Positions 15,836 through 25,172 are shown, counted from the first letter of the stretch. The stretch is DNA of 64,000 nucleotides from Massilia sp. IC2-477 (GCF_020707265.1 NZ_JAJFEQ010000004.1:467743-531742); one strand, 5' to 3'. Numbers and translations: made by a program. The notes: generated by a model from the letters alone, not told the origin.

Positions 15836-17353
15836 ATGCAAATGCTCTGCTCTGCGGGCTTTATCTTTCTCATCGTGTTATGGGGCATCCTCGCCCCCGA
15901 CAACATGGCGTCCGTGTTCGACACCATGCTCGCTTCCCTCACCCGCAACTTCGGCTGGTTCTACCTGTGGGTGGTCCTCGGGCTGGTGCTGTTCGCCGCC
16001 TATGTCGCCTTCAGCCGCTACGGCAGCCTGAAACTCGGCGGCGAGGACGACGAACCGGAATTCAGCGTCGGCAGCTGGTTCGCCATGCTGTTCGCCGCCG
16101 GCATGGGCATTGGCCTGGTGTTCTGGGGCGTGGCTGAACCAATTTCCCATTACGTCACCGCGCCGCCAGGCGTCACCGCCGGCACCCCGGAGGCCGCCAA
16201 CGCCGCCATGCGCTATGTGTTTTTCCACTGGGGTATCCACCCCTGGGCCGTGTACAGCGTGGTGGCGCTGGCGATCGCCTTCTTCCAGTACCGCCGCGCC
16301 GGCAACTCCCTGATCAGCACCGTCACCAGCTCGCTGCCCTGGCGCCCCGTGCGCGCCATGTCCGGACTGTTCAATGGTCTGGCGGTGGTGGCCACGGCCT
16401 TCGGCGTGGCCGCCTCGCTCGGCGTCGGCGCACTGCAGATCAACAGCGGCCTGAACGCCGTGTTCGGGCTCGCCATCAGTCCCGCCTCGCAGGTCGCGAT
16501 CATCGTCGTGACCGCCGCCATGTTCATTGCCTCGGCCGTGAGCGGCGTGGAAAAGGGCGTCAAGCTGCTGTCCAACGTGAACATGGCGATGGCGGCCCTA
16601 CTCGCCCTCGCCGTATTCCTGCTCGGCCCCACGGTGGCGATCATCGACACCTTCACCAATACCCTGGGCAGCTACGCCAGCGAGATCGTGCGCATGAGCC
16701 TGCGCGCCACGCCCTTCCGCGACAGCAGCTGGGTGGCCAACTGGACCATCTTCTACTGGGCCTGGTGGATCTCGTGGTCGCCCTTCGTCGGCCTGTTCAT
16801 CGCGCGCGTCTCGCGCGGCCGCACCATCCGCGAGTTCATCATCGGCACCGTGCTGGCTCCGTCGTTGGCGGCCTTCGTCTGGTTCTCGATCTTCGGCGGC
16901 ACCGCGCTCTACCTGGAGATCTGGCAGCACATCCCGCTGGCCGACGCCGTCAAGGCCGACCTGGCCACGACCCTGTTCGCAATGTTCGAGGCCCTGCCTT
17001 TTGGGAGCATCATGTCGATGGTGGCCACGCTGCTCGTGGTGGTCTTCTTCGTGACCTCGGGCGACTCGGCCGTGCTGGTGCTGGGCATGATGAGCCGCGG
17101 CGGCGACCCGAACCCGCCGGCCCGTACCAAGCTGGTCTGGGGCATCCTGATCGCCGGCATCGCCATCAGCCTGCTGCTGGCGGGCGGGATCGACGCGGTG
17201 CAGACGGCCACCATCCTGTTCGCCCTGCCCTTCGCGCTGGTGATCGTGCTGATGGTGATTGCCCTGTGGCGCGCCTTGCGCGAAGACTGGCAGGAAGAGG
17301 CGCGGCGCGAACGCGCGCTGCGGCGCCGGATGCGCGAAATGGCGGCGCACTAG
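15836..17353 (+). CDS. BCCT-family betaine/carnitine/choline transporter
   Basis: A 505-residue inner-membrane carrier with about twelve helices. The family glycine motif in helix 3 is GMGIGLVFWGVAEP, and the signature tryptophan region is FYWAWWISWSPFVGLFIARVSRGRTIREF. RYVFFHWGIHPWAVYS also fits. BCCT proteins import quaternary amines by Na+ or H+ symport, or by exchange, for osmoprotection or as nutrients. The GMGIG rather than GMGMG pattern is typical of cation-coupled members. AAGGAG lies before ATG 15836. The C-terminal tail is highly charged (about 35 residues, Arg/Glu-rich), as in osmotically gated members, although that role is not proven. A GTAGGGTGGTCGG hairpin lies 15 bases after the stop. 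Confidence 0.93.
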   Translation: MQMLCSAGFIFLIVLWGILAPDNMASVFDTMLASLTRNFGWFYLWVVLGLVLFAAYVAFSRYGSLKLGGEDDEPEFSVGSWFAMLFAAGMGIGLVFWGVAEPISHYVTAPPGVTAGTPEAANAAMRYVFFHWGIHPWAVYSVVALAIAFFQYRRAGNSLISTVTSSLPWRPVRAMSGLFNGLAVVATAFGVAASLGVGALQINSGLNAVFGLAISPASQVAIIVVTAAMFIASAVSGVEKGVKLLSNVNMAMAALLALAVFLLGPTVAIIDTFTNTLGSYASEIVRMSLRATPFRDSSWVANWTIFYWAWWISWSPFVGLFIARVSRGRTIREFIIGTVLAPSLAAFVWFSIFGGTALYLEIWQHIPLADAVKADLATTLFAMFEALPFGSIMSMVATLLVVVFFVTSGDSAVLVLGMMSRGGDPNPPARTKLVWGILIAGIAISLLLAGGIDAVQTATILFALPFALVIVLMVIALWRALREDWQEEARRERALRRRMREMAAH

Positions 17354-17367
17354 GTTTTGCGTGATCC

Positions 17368-17398
17368 GTAGGGTGGTCGGCTATGCCGACCACCCTAC
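17368..17398. repeat. GTAGGGTGG-type palindrome, single hairpin copy
   Basis: GTAGGGTGGTCGGC and GCCGACCACCCTAC pair as a 14-bp stem around a three-base loop, just after the BCCT stop. There is no T-run. It belongs with the longer copies at 28035-28140 and 56821-56973. Confidence 0.75.
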
Positions 17399-17507
17399 CG
17401 CACGCGTGCCTCGGCTGTAGCCAAACTGGTATCATGCGCGTTTTCCGGACCGTGGCCCGGACTCTGTCCGACAGCGCGCCCGTCCCTTACCCTACAGAAC
17501 ATCAAGA

Positions 17508-18092
17508 ATGACTACTCCGACCAATCTGCCGGGCTTCTTCAGCCGGCTTTCGATCGCCTTTGGCGCCTTCTTCAAATCGCTCGGCGATGCCGAGTTTGCA
17601 GCGCGCGTGCGCGATGATGGGGTGGACCCGGTGGCGATGCCCACACCGGCACCGACCGCGGCCCCGACGCCCGTGCCTACCGCCGCCCCGACCGCGGCCC
17701 CGCTGCGCGCCCCGAGCGCCGAGTCGGCCCTGCAGCTGCTGAGCTTGCTCCAGCGCGAAGCGCGCCTGATCGACTTCACCCAGGAAAACCTGAGCGCCTA
17801 TTCCGACGCCGACATCGGCGCCGCCGCCCGCGTGGTGCACGAAGGCTGCGCGCGCGTGCTGCGCGAGCACTTCACTATCGAGCCGGTGCGTGCTGAAGCG
17901 GAAGGCGCACGCGTCACGCTGGAAGAAGGCTTCGACGCCGCCAGCGTGCGCCTGACCGGCAACGTGGTCGGCCAGGCCCCGTTCAAGGGCACCCTGTCGC
18001 ACCGCGGCTGGCGCGCCAGCAAGGTCCAGCTGCCGCAGCTGGCCGAGAAGCATGACGCGCGCGTGCTGGCGCCGGCGGAGGTGGAGCTGTGA
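17508..18092 (+). CDS. DUF2760 domain protein, Hsp70-operon partner
   Basis: A 194-residue protein starting MTTPTNLPGFFSRLSIAFGA. An Ala/Pro/Thr-rich linker (about 44-68, repeats of PTAAP) separates a short N-terminal helix from a DUF2760 domain (about 70-194; LSLLQREARLIDFTQENL, YSDADIGAAARVVHEGC). It has no signal peptide, so it is likely cytoplasmic. DUF2760 genes are commonly found directly before two Hsp70-family genes, as here, and probably work with them; no biochemical role is established. Its stop overlaps the next GTG start (GTGA), so translation is coupled. Confidence 0.85.
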   Translation: MTTPTNLPGFFSRLSIAFGAFFKSLGDAEFAARVRDDGVDPVAMPTPAPTAAPTPVPTAAPTAAPLRAPSAESALQLLSLLQREARLIDFTQENLSAYSDADIGAAARVVHEGCARVLREHFTIEPVRAEAEGARVTLEEGFDAASVRLTGNVVGQAPFKGTLSHRGWRASKVQLPQLAEKHDARVLAPAEVEL

Positions 18093-19924
18093 GCGACCCA
18101 CGTTACGCCATCGGCATCGACCTGGGCACCACCCACAGCGCCCTGTCCTATGTCGACCTGCAGGCCAGCGACGGCGAAAAGACCGTCGACGGCGTGCTGG
18201 CCATCCCGCAGCTGAGCGCGCCCGGCACGGTCGAAGCGCTGCCGCTGCTGCCCTCCTTCCTGTACCTGCCGCACCCGGACGAACTGGCGGCGGGCGAAAC
18301 CGCGCTGCCCTGGAGCGCGGGCGGCGAAGGCTTCATCGCGGGCGAAATGGCGCGCAGCCGCGGCGCCACCACCCCGATCCGCCTGGTGTCTTCGGCCAAG
18401 AGCTGGCTGAGCCACCCGAGCGTCGACCGCCGCGCCGCCATCCTGCCGCACGACGCGCCGGAAGAAGTCACGCGCGTTTCGCCGCTCGAGGCCTCGACCC
18501 GCTACCTGGCGCACCTGCGCCAGGCATGGAATGTGGCGCATCCGGACGCGCCCTTCGACCAGCAGCAGGTCACCGTCACCATCCCGGCGTCCTTCGATCC
18601 GGGCGCGCGCGAACTCACCGCGGAAGCGGCGCGCAATGCGGGCATGAACCCAACCCTGCTGGAAGAGCCGCAGGCGGCCCTGTACAGCTGGATCCAGGGC
18701 AGCCGCGGCGCCTGGCGTAAGCAGGTCAAGGCCGGCGACATCGTGCTGGTGGTCGACGTCGGCGGCGGCACCAGCGACTTCTCGCTGATCGCGATCCTCG
18801 AACGCGAGGGCACGCTCGAGCCGCACCGCGTGGCGGTGGGCGACCACATCCTGCTGGGCGGCGACAACATGGACCTGGCGCTGGCCCACTTCGTGGCGCG
18901 TAAACTCCAGGCGAGCGGCACCCAGCTCGACGCCTGGCAGATGCGCGCCCTCACCTATGGCTGCCGCAGCGCCAAGGAACACCTGCTGGCCGACGCGAAT
19001 GCCACCGTGTGGCCGATCGTGGTGCCGAGCCGCGGCTCGAAACTCATCGGCGGCTCGATCCGCACCGAACTGACGCGCGACGAAGTCACCGCCTTCATTA
19101 CCGAAGGCTTCTTCCCGCGCGTGGAAGCATCCGCACGTCCTGCCACCCGCACCCGCGCCGGCCTGACCCAGGTCGGCCTGCCGTATGCCCAGGACGCCGC
19201 GATCACGAAGCACCTGGCCGCCTTCCTGGCACGCCAGGCCGGCGCCACCGCCGAGCTGGAAGGCTTCGGCCGCGCGGTCAATCCGGATGCCAGCTTCCTG
19301 CACCCGAGCGCGGTGCTGTTCAACGGCGGCGTGTTCAAGTCGAACATCCTGGCTCAGCGCGTAATGGACACCATCAACGACTGGCTGTACATGGAAGGCG
19401 CCGAGCCCGCACGCATGCTGGAAGGCGCCGACCTGGATCTCGCGGTGGCGCGCGGCGCGGCCTACTTCAGCTATGCACGCCGTGGCGGCGGCGTGCGCAT
19501 CCGCGGCGGCACGGCCCGTTCCTACTACGTCGGCGTCGAATCCTCGATGCCGGCGATTCCCGGCATGGAGCCGCCGATCGAGGCACTGTGCGTGGCCCCC
19601 TTCGGCATGGAAGAAGGCAGCGAACTCGAACTGCCGGGCCAGGAATTCGGCCTGGTGGTGGGCGAGCCGGTCACCTTCCGCTTCTTCGGCTCCACCACCC
19701 GGCGCCAGGACCGCATCGGCGAGGTGCTCGAGTTCTGGGGCCCGGACGAGCTGCAGGAAATGAACGAGATCCAGGCGACCCTGCCGGCGGAAGGCCGCGT
19801 GGCCGGCGACGTGGTGCAGGTCAAGCTGCACGCGCTGGCGACCGACGCAGGGACGCTGGAACTGGCCGCGGTCGCACGTGACGGCCAGCGCTGGAAGATC
19901 GAGTTCGACGTCCGCCAACAGTAA
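18089..19924 (+). CDS. Hsp70 family protein (DnaK-like ATPase, non-canonical)
   Basis: A 611-residue protein with an Hsp70 actin-fold ATPase domain. Phosphate 1 is AIGIDLGTTHSALSY near the N-terminus, phosphate 2 is VVDVGGGTSDFSL, and HILLGGDNMDLAL and EEPQAALYSW also follow the family. Sequence after about 400 departs from DnaK and has no standard substrate lid, so it is not a replacement for DnaK. It begins at GTG 18089, overlapping DUF2760, and is followed after five bases by a second Hsp70-like gene. The three probably form one complex or chaperone system of unknown client. Confidence 0.9.
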   Translation: MSDPRYAIGIDLGTTHSALSYVDLQASDGEKTVDGVLAIPQLSAPGTVEALPLLPSFLYLPHPDELAAGETALPWSAGGEGFIAGEMARSRGATTPIRLVSSAKSWLSHPSVDRRAAILPHDAPEEVTRVSPLEASTRYLAHLRQAWNVAHPDAPFDQQQVTVTIPASFDPGARELTAEAARNAGMNPTLLEEPQAALYSWIQGSRGAWRKQVKAGDIVLVVDVGGGTSDFSLIAILEREGTLEPHRVAVGDHILLGGDNMDLALAHFVARKLQASGTQLDAWQMRALTYGCRSAKEHLLADANATVWPIVVPSRGSKLIGGSIRTELTRDEVTAFITEGFFPRVEASARPATRTRAGLTQVGLPYAQDAAITKHLAAFLARQAGATAELEGFGRAVNPDASFLHPSAVLFNGGVFKSNILAQRVMDTINDWLYMEGAEPARMLEGADLDLAVARGAAYFSYARRGGGVRIRGGTARSYYVGVESSMPAIPGMEPPIEALCVAPFGMEEGSELELPGQEFGLVVGEPVTFRFFGSTTRRQDRIGEVLEFWGPDELQEMNEIQATLPAEGRVAGDVVQVKLHALATDAGTLELAAVARDGQRWKIEFDVRQQ

Positions 19925-19929
19925 GCGCG

Positions 19930-22734
19930 GTGACCTACCTCGTCAGCATCGACCTGGGCACCACCAACACGGTGCTCGCCTTTGCCGCGCCCGGCGCGGC
20001 GGTCGAACTGCTGGCCATCGAACAGCTGGTGGCGCCGGGGGAAGTAGCGGCAACTGCGCTGCTGCCCTCGATGCGCTACCACCCGCTCGATAACGAACTC
20101 GCTCCCGGCGAACTGCAACTGCCCTGGGTCCAGCAGGACCCGGCCGGCGTCGAGCGCGTCGCCGTCGGGCGCCTGGCCCGCGTGCTGGGTAGCCAGACCC
20201 CGGGCCGGCTGGTGGCCAGCGCCAAGAGCTGGCTGTCGCATGCGGGCGTGGACCGCATGGCGGCGATCCTGCCCTGGGGCGCCGATGCGCTTGAAGTACC
20301 CAAGGTGTCGCCGGTGGCGGCCAGCGCCAGCTACCTCGCGCACCTGCGCGCGGCCTGGAACCGGCGCTTCCCGACGGCGCCGCTCGAGCGCCAGCAAATC
20401 GTCCTCACCGTTCCCGCCTCCTTCGACGAAGGCGCACGCGCCCTCACGCTGGAGGCCGCGCGCATGGCCGGCCTGCCGGAGCTGCGCCTGCTGGAAGAAC
20501 CGCAGGCGGCCCTGTACGACTGGCTGTACCGCCACCGCGCCACCCTGGCGCAAGACCTGGCGGGCACGCGCCTGGTGCTGGTGGCCGACGTCGGCGGCGG
20601 CACCACCGACTTCAGCCTGGTGAAGGTCGAACTGGAAGAGGACGGCCAGCCGAAGCTGACGCGCATTGGCGTCGGCAACCACCTGATCCTCGGCGGCGAC
20701 AACATGGACCTGGCGCTGGCGCACCTGGCCGAATCACGCCTGAGGGATGAAAATGCGCCAGAACGCCTGACGGCCGGCCGCCTGGCCCAGCTGACGGAAC
20801 GCTGCCGCGCCGCCAAGGAACAGCTGCTGGCGCCCGATGCGCCGGACCAGGTGACCGTGACCCTGCTCGGTTCCGGCGCACGCCTGATCGGCGCCAGCCG
20901 CTCGGCCACGATCACGCGCGAGGACGTCCAGCGGATCGTGCTCGACGGCTTCTTTCCGCCCAACGAAGCCCAGGAGGCGGCGAAACGCGCGCGCGCCGGC
21001 ATCGTCGAATTCGGCCTGCCCTATGCGAGCGACCCGGCCATCACGCGCCACCTGGCCGGCTTCCTGCGCCAGCATGCGCAGGCCGCACGCGAAGCCCTCG
21101 GCATGGCGGACGATGGCAGCCTGCCGGTCCCGGATACCCTGCTGCTCAACGGCGGCGTGTTCCGCGGCGCCGCGCTGGCGCAACGTCTTGTCGATGTGCT
21201 CTCAAACTGGCGCGGTGCGCCGGTAGCGCTGCTGCACAACGAGGACCCGGATGTCGCCGTGGCGCGCGGCGGCGTCGCCTATTCGCTGGCGCGCGCCGGG
21301 CAGGCGCCATCGATCGAAAGCGGCTCGGCGCGCAACTACTACCTGCTGCTCGATGCCGAGCAGTCGGGCGATACCGTACGCGCGGTCTGCCTGCTGCCGC
21401 GTGGGGCGCCGGCCGGCGAGGAAGTGCGATTGGTGAGCCGCAGCTTCGCACTGCGCCTCGGGCGCCCAGTGCGCTTCCACCTGGTTTCCTCGACCGCCGA
21501 TCCGGGCGGCGTGCTGCCGCAGCCGGGCGATCTGCTGGACCTGCCTGCAAGCGACATCGTGCGCCTGCCTGCCATCTCCACCGTCCTGCGTAGCAAGCGC
21601 AGCGCTGACATCCCGGTGCAGCTGGCCGCCGTGTTGTCCGAGGTCGGCACGCTCGAGGTCTTCTGTATTGCGGAAGAAGATGCATCCCAGCGCTGGCGCC
21701 TGGAATTCCAGCTGCGTGCGCAGGAGGGCGAGACGGTCGAGGAGGAAGTGCTGCCGGCCGAACTCGATGAGGCAATCGCCCGCCTCGACCGCATCTTCGG
21801 CAACCGCTCGCAGCAGGTCGATCCGCGCGAAGTGCGCCAGCTGCGCGCCTCGCTGGAACACCTGCTCGGCTCGCGCGAACGCTGGACCACGCCGCTGCTG
21901 CGCCGCCTGTTCGACGCCCTGCTGGCACGCGCCAAGGGCCGGCGCCGCTCCGCCGAGCACGAACGCGCGTGGCTGAACCTGGCCGGCTACTGCCTGCGTC
22001 CGGGCTTCGGCCATCCGCTCGACGAATGGCGCATCGAGCAGCTGTGGGCCATGTTCGAGACTGGCGTCCAGTACCACAAGGACAGCCAGGTGCGCGCCGA
22101 ATGGTGGACGCTGTGGCGGCGGGTGGCGGGCGGCCTGTCTGTCGAGGCCCAACTGCGCCTGCTCGACGACTTCGCCTTCAACCTGCAGGCCGACGCAGCG
22201 GAGCGCGGACGGCGGCCCGTTACCCTGGTCGACGGCACCGAGGACGACATGCTGCGCGTGGGCGCCTCGCTCGAACGCATCCCGGCCGCCTACAAGGCCG
22301 AGATCGGGGACTGGCTGATCGGGCAGATCATGGAGATGCCGACGGGCGCGAAAATCGACGCCAGGGCAGCGGCACGGTACGGACGCTACCTGTGGGCGCT
22401 GGGCCGTGTCGGTGCGCGCCAGTCTTTCCACGGCGCGGCGCACGAAGTGGCGCCGAGCGCATCGGCGGAAAGCTGGTTGACCCAGCTCCTGCAGCTGGAC
22501 TGGAAGAAGATCGAGCCAGCCGGTTTTGCTGCCGCCCACATCGCGCGCATGACGGGCGACCGTTCGCGCGACATCGGCCAGGCGGTGCGCGACGAGGTGC
22601 TGCGCCGCCTGTCCGCGACTGGCGCACCGCCGGCCTGGTCGGCCATGGTGCGCGAGGTGGTGGAACTCGACCAGGCGGTCGAGACCCGGATGCTGGGCGA
22701 TGCCCTGCCCCCGGGCCTCAAGCTGCTGCGCTAA
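19930..22734 (+). CDS. Hsp70 family protein with C-terminal DUF3731 region
   Basis: A 934-residue protein. An Hsp70 ATPase domain (SIDLGTTNTVLAFA, then VADVGGGTTDFSL, HLILGGDNMDLALA, EEPQAALYDW) spans about 1-400. A beta-rich middle follows, then a long mostly helical C-terminal region from about 600 (LDRIFGNRSQQVDPREVRQLRASLE, RGRRPVTLVDGTEDDMLR) that corresponds to DUF3731, a domain known from such Hsp70 proteins. The extra domain probably replaces the lid or recruits a partner. It is the last gene of the DUF2760-Hsp70-Hsp70 operon. It ends one base from the convergent MFS gene, with no obvious terminator between. Confidence 0.88.
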   Translation: MTYLVSIDLGTTNTVLAFAAPGAAVELLAIEQLVAPGEVAATALLPSMRYHPLDNELAPGELQLPWVQQDPAGVERVAVGRLARVLGSQTPGRLVASAKSWLSHAGVDRMAAILPWGADALEVPKVSPVAASASYLAHLRAAWNRRFPTAPLERQQIVLTVPASFDEGARALTLEAARMAGLPELRLLEEPQAALYDWLYRHRATLAQDLAGTRLVLVADVGGGTTDFSLVKVELEEDGQPKLTRIGVGNHLILGGDNMDLALAHLAESRLRDENAPERLTAGRLAQLTERCRAAKEQLLAPDAPDQVTVTLLGSGARLIGASRSATITREDVQRIVLDGFFPPNEAQEAAKRARAGIVEFGLPYASDPAITRHLAGFLRQHAQAAREALGMADDGSLPVPDTLLLNGGVFRGAALAQRLVDVLSNWRGAPVALLHNEDPDVAVARGGVAYSLARAGQAPSIESGSARNYYLLLDAEQSGDTVRAVCLLPRGAPAGEEVRLVSRSFALRLGRPVRFHLVSSTADPGGVLPQPGDLLDLPASDIVRLPAISTVLRSKRSADIPVQLAAVLSEVGTLEVFCIAEEDASQRWRLEFQLRAQEGETVEEEVLPAELDEAIARLDRIFGNRSQQVDPREVRQLRASLEHLLGSRERWTTPLLRRLFDALLARAKGRRRSAEHERAWLNLAGYCLRPGFGHPLDEWRIEQLWAMFETGVQYHKDSQVRAEWWTLWRRVAGGLSVEAQLRLLDDFAFNLQADAAERGRRPVTLVDGTEDDMLRVGASLERIPAAYKAEIGDWLIGQIMEMPTGAKIDARAAARYGRYLWALGRVGARQSFHGAAHEVAPSASAESWLTQLLQLDWKKIEPAGFAAAHIARMTGDRSRDIGQAVRDEVLRRLSATGAPPAWSAMVREVVELDQAVETRMLGDALPPGLKLLR

Positions 22735-22735
22735 C

Positions 22736-23953
22736 TTACTGCGTGCACGGCACGGCGGCAGCGGGCCGGCCGTAGGCCGCCCATGCCACCAGCAGGAAAG
22801 CGAGCACGCTCATGGCCGCGCCGCCGAACAGCACCGAGGGATAGCCCATGCCCGCATTCAGGACGGCCGCGCCCAGTGCGGCGCCGATCGCATTGCCGAG
22901 ATTGAAGGCGCCGATGTTGACGGACGAGGCCAGTCCCGGCGCTTCGCTTGCGGCGCGCATCACGCGCATCTGCACCGGCGGCACCAGGCCAAAGGCCGCG
23001 GCGGCCCAGACGAACAGGCCGACGGCTGCCCCCAGCTTGCTGGCTGCCAGCCACGGGAAAGCGATCATGGTCGCGGCTTCGACCAGCAGGAAGAGCAGAA
23101 TGGTCCGGTCGACCGAGCGGTCCGCCATCTTGCCGCCGATGGTATTGCCGACCGTGAAGCCGATACCGATCAGCGCCAGCATCATGGTGATGAAGCCCGG
23201 CGAAGCCTGCGTAAAGGTCTGCAGCACCGGATTGATGTAGGTGTAGAGGGCGAACATGGCGGCCGAGGACAGCACCGTCGTCAGGAGCGCCTGCAGCACG
23301 ACGGGACGTGCCAGCACCTTCAATTCGCGGCGCACGTTCAGCGCCTCCCCGCGGCTGCCGGCCGGCAGGAACATCATGAGGGCCGCCATCGCGAGCACGC
23401 CCAGCATGCCGATCGCGCCGAAGGACTCGCGCCAGCCCAGGTGTTCGCTGACCCAGGTGGCGGCCGGCACGCCGCCGATGTTCGCGATCGTCAGGCCCAG
23501 GAACATCATGGCCACCGCGCTTGCCTGCCGCTCGCGCGGCACCAGGCTGGCCGCCACCACCGATCCGATTCCGAAGAAGGCGCCGTGCGCCAGGCTGGTG
23601 ACCACGCGCGCCGCCATCAGGCTGGCATACTGCGGCGCGAGCGCCGACAGGATGTTCCCGAGCGCGAAGATGGCCATCAGGGCGACCAGGGCACGGCGCC
23701 GCGGCCAGCGCGCCAGCAGCAGGCTCATGACGGGCGCACCCGCCATCACGCCCATGGCGTAGGCCGACACCAGCATGCCAGCCGCCGGGATCGATACGCC
23801 GACGCCGCCGGCGATGGTCGGCAGCATGCCCATGGGGCCGAACTCGGTGGTGCCGATACCGAAGGCGCCGACGGCCAGCGCCAGCAGCGCCAGGCCCGCG
23901 CCGCGCGTCGATTGATCGGAAGAAGAAATATTGTTGGAAGAAGATGCGTGCAT
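22736..23953 (-). CDS. MFS transporter, DHA1 (AraJ-like) drug/sugar efflux family
   Basis: A 405-residue protein with twelve predicted helices. The N-terminal helix contains AVGAFGIGTTEFGPMGMLP, the TEF motif of the AraJ/YdhP/SotB branch. MFS motif A is degenerate (LARWPRRRALV), and motif C is around FGIGSVVAASLVPRERQ. Such carriers export arabinose-like sugars, purines or drugs by H+ antiport; the substrate is not predictable. A Ser/Asn-rich N-terminal segment of 18 residues is cytoplasmic. It is divergent from a LysR regulator with a 106-base shared region containing a dyad, so that regulator probably controls it. Confidence 0.9.
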   Translation of the reverse strand: MHASSSNNISSSDQSTRGAGLALLALAVGAFGIGTTEFGPMGMLPTIAGGVGVSIPAAGMLVSAYAMGVMAGAPVMSLLLARWPRRRALVALMAIFALGNILSALAPQYASLMAARVVTSLAHGAFFGIGSVVAASLVPRERQASAVAMMFLGLTIANIGGVPAATWVSEHLGWRESFGAIGMLGVLAMAALMMFLPAGSRGEALNVRRELKVLARPVVLQALLTTVLSSAAMFALYTYINPVLQTFTQASPGFITMMLALIGIGFTVGNTIGGKMADRSVDRTILLFLLVEAATMIAFPWLAASKLGAAVGLFVWAAAAFGLVPPVQMRVMRAASEAPGLASSVNIGAFNLGNAIGAALGAAVLNAGMGYPSVLFGGAAMSVLAFLLVAWAAYGRPAAAVPCTQ

Positions 23954-24001
23954 AGCTTCGGCTTTCGTGTGACAGGCCGAGCATTATCAGGGCAATCATT
24001 T

Positions 24002-24025
24002 TTCGGATAAAGTAGGTAATCCGAG
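24002..24025. promoter_or_regulatory. Candidate LysR-type operator between the MFS and lysR genes
   Basis: CGGATAAAGTAGGTAATCCG (24004-24023) is an interrupted dyad, CGGAT-N10-ATCCG, which extends outward by further matches. Its size and place, about 37 bases before the LysR start and 50 bases before the MFS start, suit a LysR-type recognition site. The assignment is inferred from position and symmetry. Confidence 0.5.
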
Positions 24026-24059
24026 AAAGACTTTTGCGCGCAGTGAGAAAATAAAAACC

Positions 24060-24962
24060 ATGAAGATCGAGCTGGAAGAACTGGTCGTGTTCCTCGCCAT
24101 CGTGGACACGGGGTCGATGACGGCGGCCGCGGAACGCCTCGGCCAGCCGGTATCGACAGTCAGCCGGCTGCTCAGCCGGCTGGAAGAGAAACTGGCAACG
24201 CCGCTGCTGCGCCGGACCACGCGCCGGCTCGATCTCACCGACGAGGGCGATGCCTTCGTGGGCGATGCGCGCGGCATCCTGCATGCGGTGCAGGCCGCCG
24301 AAGACCGCCTTGTGGAGCGGCGCGGGCAGCTGTCGGGCCAGCTGCGTATCGATGCCGCGACACCCTTCATGCTGCACGTGCTGGTGCCTTTGATTCCCGA
24401 ATACCGCGCGCTGCACCCGAACGTGACGCTCACCCTCAGCAGCAACGAAGGCTTCATCGACCTGCTGGAGCGCCGCGTGGACCTGGCGGTGCGCATCGGC
24501 GAACTGAAAGACTCGACCCTGCACAGCCGCCTGCTGGGCCACGCGCGGCTGCGGCTGGTGGCCAGCCCCGAGTACCTGGACCGGCGCGGCACGCCGAAGG
24601 ATGTCGCGGACCTGATGCGCCACGAGCTGCTGGGCTTCAGCGAACCCGACAGCCTGAACGTCTGGCCGCTGCGCGATCTCGAGGGCAGGCGGGTGCGCAT
24701 CGAGCCGACCCTGAAATCGTCCAGCGGTGAAACCCTGTGCCAGCTTGCCCTGCAGGGCATGGGCATCGCCAGCTTCTCCGACTTCCACACTTCAAGCGAG
24801 CTGGCCGCGGGGCGCCTGGTGGAAGTGCTGCCCGAACTGACGATCCCGGCGAGCCGGCCGATCCACGCCGTGTATTACCGGCAGTCCGCGGTGTCGGCGA
24901 AGATCGAGTCGATGGTGAACTACCTGGCGCAGGCCCTGCCGCGCCAGCCGTGGATGGCGTGA
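24060..24962 (+). CDS. LysR-family transcriptional regulator
   Basis: A 300-residue regulator with an N-terminal winged HTH (FLAIVDTGSMTAAAERLGQPVSTVSRLLSRLE, then RRTTRRLDLTDEG) and a C-terminal periplasmic-binding-protein-like effector domain (about 90-290). It resembles the AaeR/DsdC-like branch that uses TxSG-type ligand pockets. It lies divergently from the MFS transporter, the classic arrangement in which the regulator controls both itself and the exporter. The inducer is unknown. It ends eight bases before the convergent tiny lipoprotein gene. Confidence 0.92.
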   Translation: MKIELEELVVFLAIVDTGSMTAAAERLGQPVSTVSRLLSRLEEKLATPLLRRTTRRLDLTDEGDAFVGDARGILHAVQAAEDRLVERRGQLSGQLRIDAATPFMLHVLVPLIPEYRALHPNVTLTLSSNEGFIDLLERRVDLAVRIGELKDSTLHSRLLGHARLRLVASPEYLDRRGTPKDVADLMRHELLGFSEPDSLNVWPLRDLEGRRVRIEPTLKSSSGETLCQLALQGMGIASFSDFHTSSELAAGRLVEVLPELTIPASRPIHAVYYRQSAVSAKIESMVNYLAQALPRQPWMA

Positions 24963-24970
24963 GAACAGGC

Positions 24971-25081
24971 TCAGCAGAACACGAAATCCTCATTGCACTC
25001 CGGGCAGTCGCGCACGACGCCTCCCACGACATGCCAGGCGCATCCGGCAAGGGGAAGCAACAGCAACCAAAGGACAGACAT
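24971..25081 (-). CDS. Tiny Cys-containing lipoprotein-like peptide (36 aa)
   Basis: ATG 25081 is preceded by AAGGAG six bases upstream. It encodes MSVLWLLLLPLAGCAWHVVG and then a tail with CPEC and a terminal Cys. LPLAGC is a good lipobox, so the mature product would be a lipidated peptide of about 23 residues carrying three more Cys. A 20-bp palindrome identical in all but one base to the operator before the tetR gene lies 25 bases upstream of the start, so TetR probably controls it. The CPEC and C-terminal Cys could bind metal or sense redox state, which is speculation. No family is recognised. Confidence 0.6.
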   Translation of the reverse strand: MSVLWLLLLPLAGCAWHVVGGVVRDCPECNEDFVFC

Positions 25082-25105
25082 GGCAATCTCCTTGTGCACA
25101 GCTCG

Positions 25106-25125
25106 TTTCGCACACCTGTGCGAAA
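25106..25125. promoter_or_regulatory. TetR operator copy 1 (upstream of the 36-aa lipoprotein gene)
   Basis: TTTCGCACACCTGTGCGAAA is an 8-4-8 perfect palindrome. Its complement differs at one position from the palindrome at 25796-25815 beside the tetR start. It is 25 bases upstream of the lipoprotein ATG, where a bound repressor would block transcription. Confidence 0.75.
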
Positions 25126-25172
25126 TCAGTTGAAAAAAAGGACAGGCGCGGCCCGTCCCGGTTGGGAATTCA

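Noticed and set aside
22731..24788. A 685-residue minus-strand frame spanning MFS and lysR
   Set aside because: It is antisense to lysR and out of frame with the MFS protein, with an Arg/Gly/Ala-rich product and no recognisable motif.
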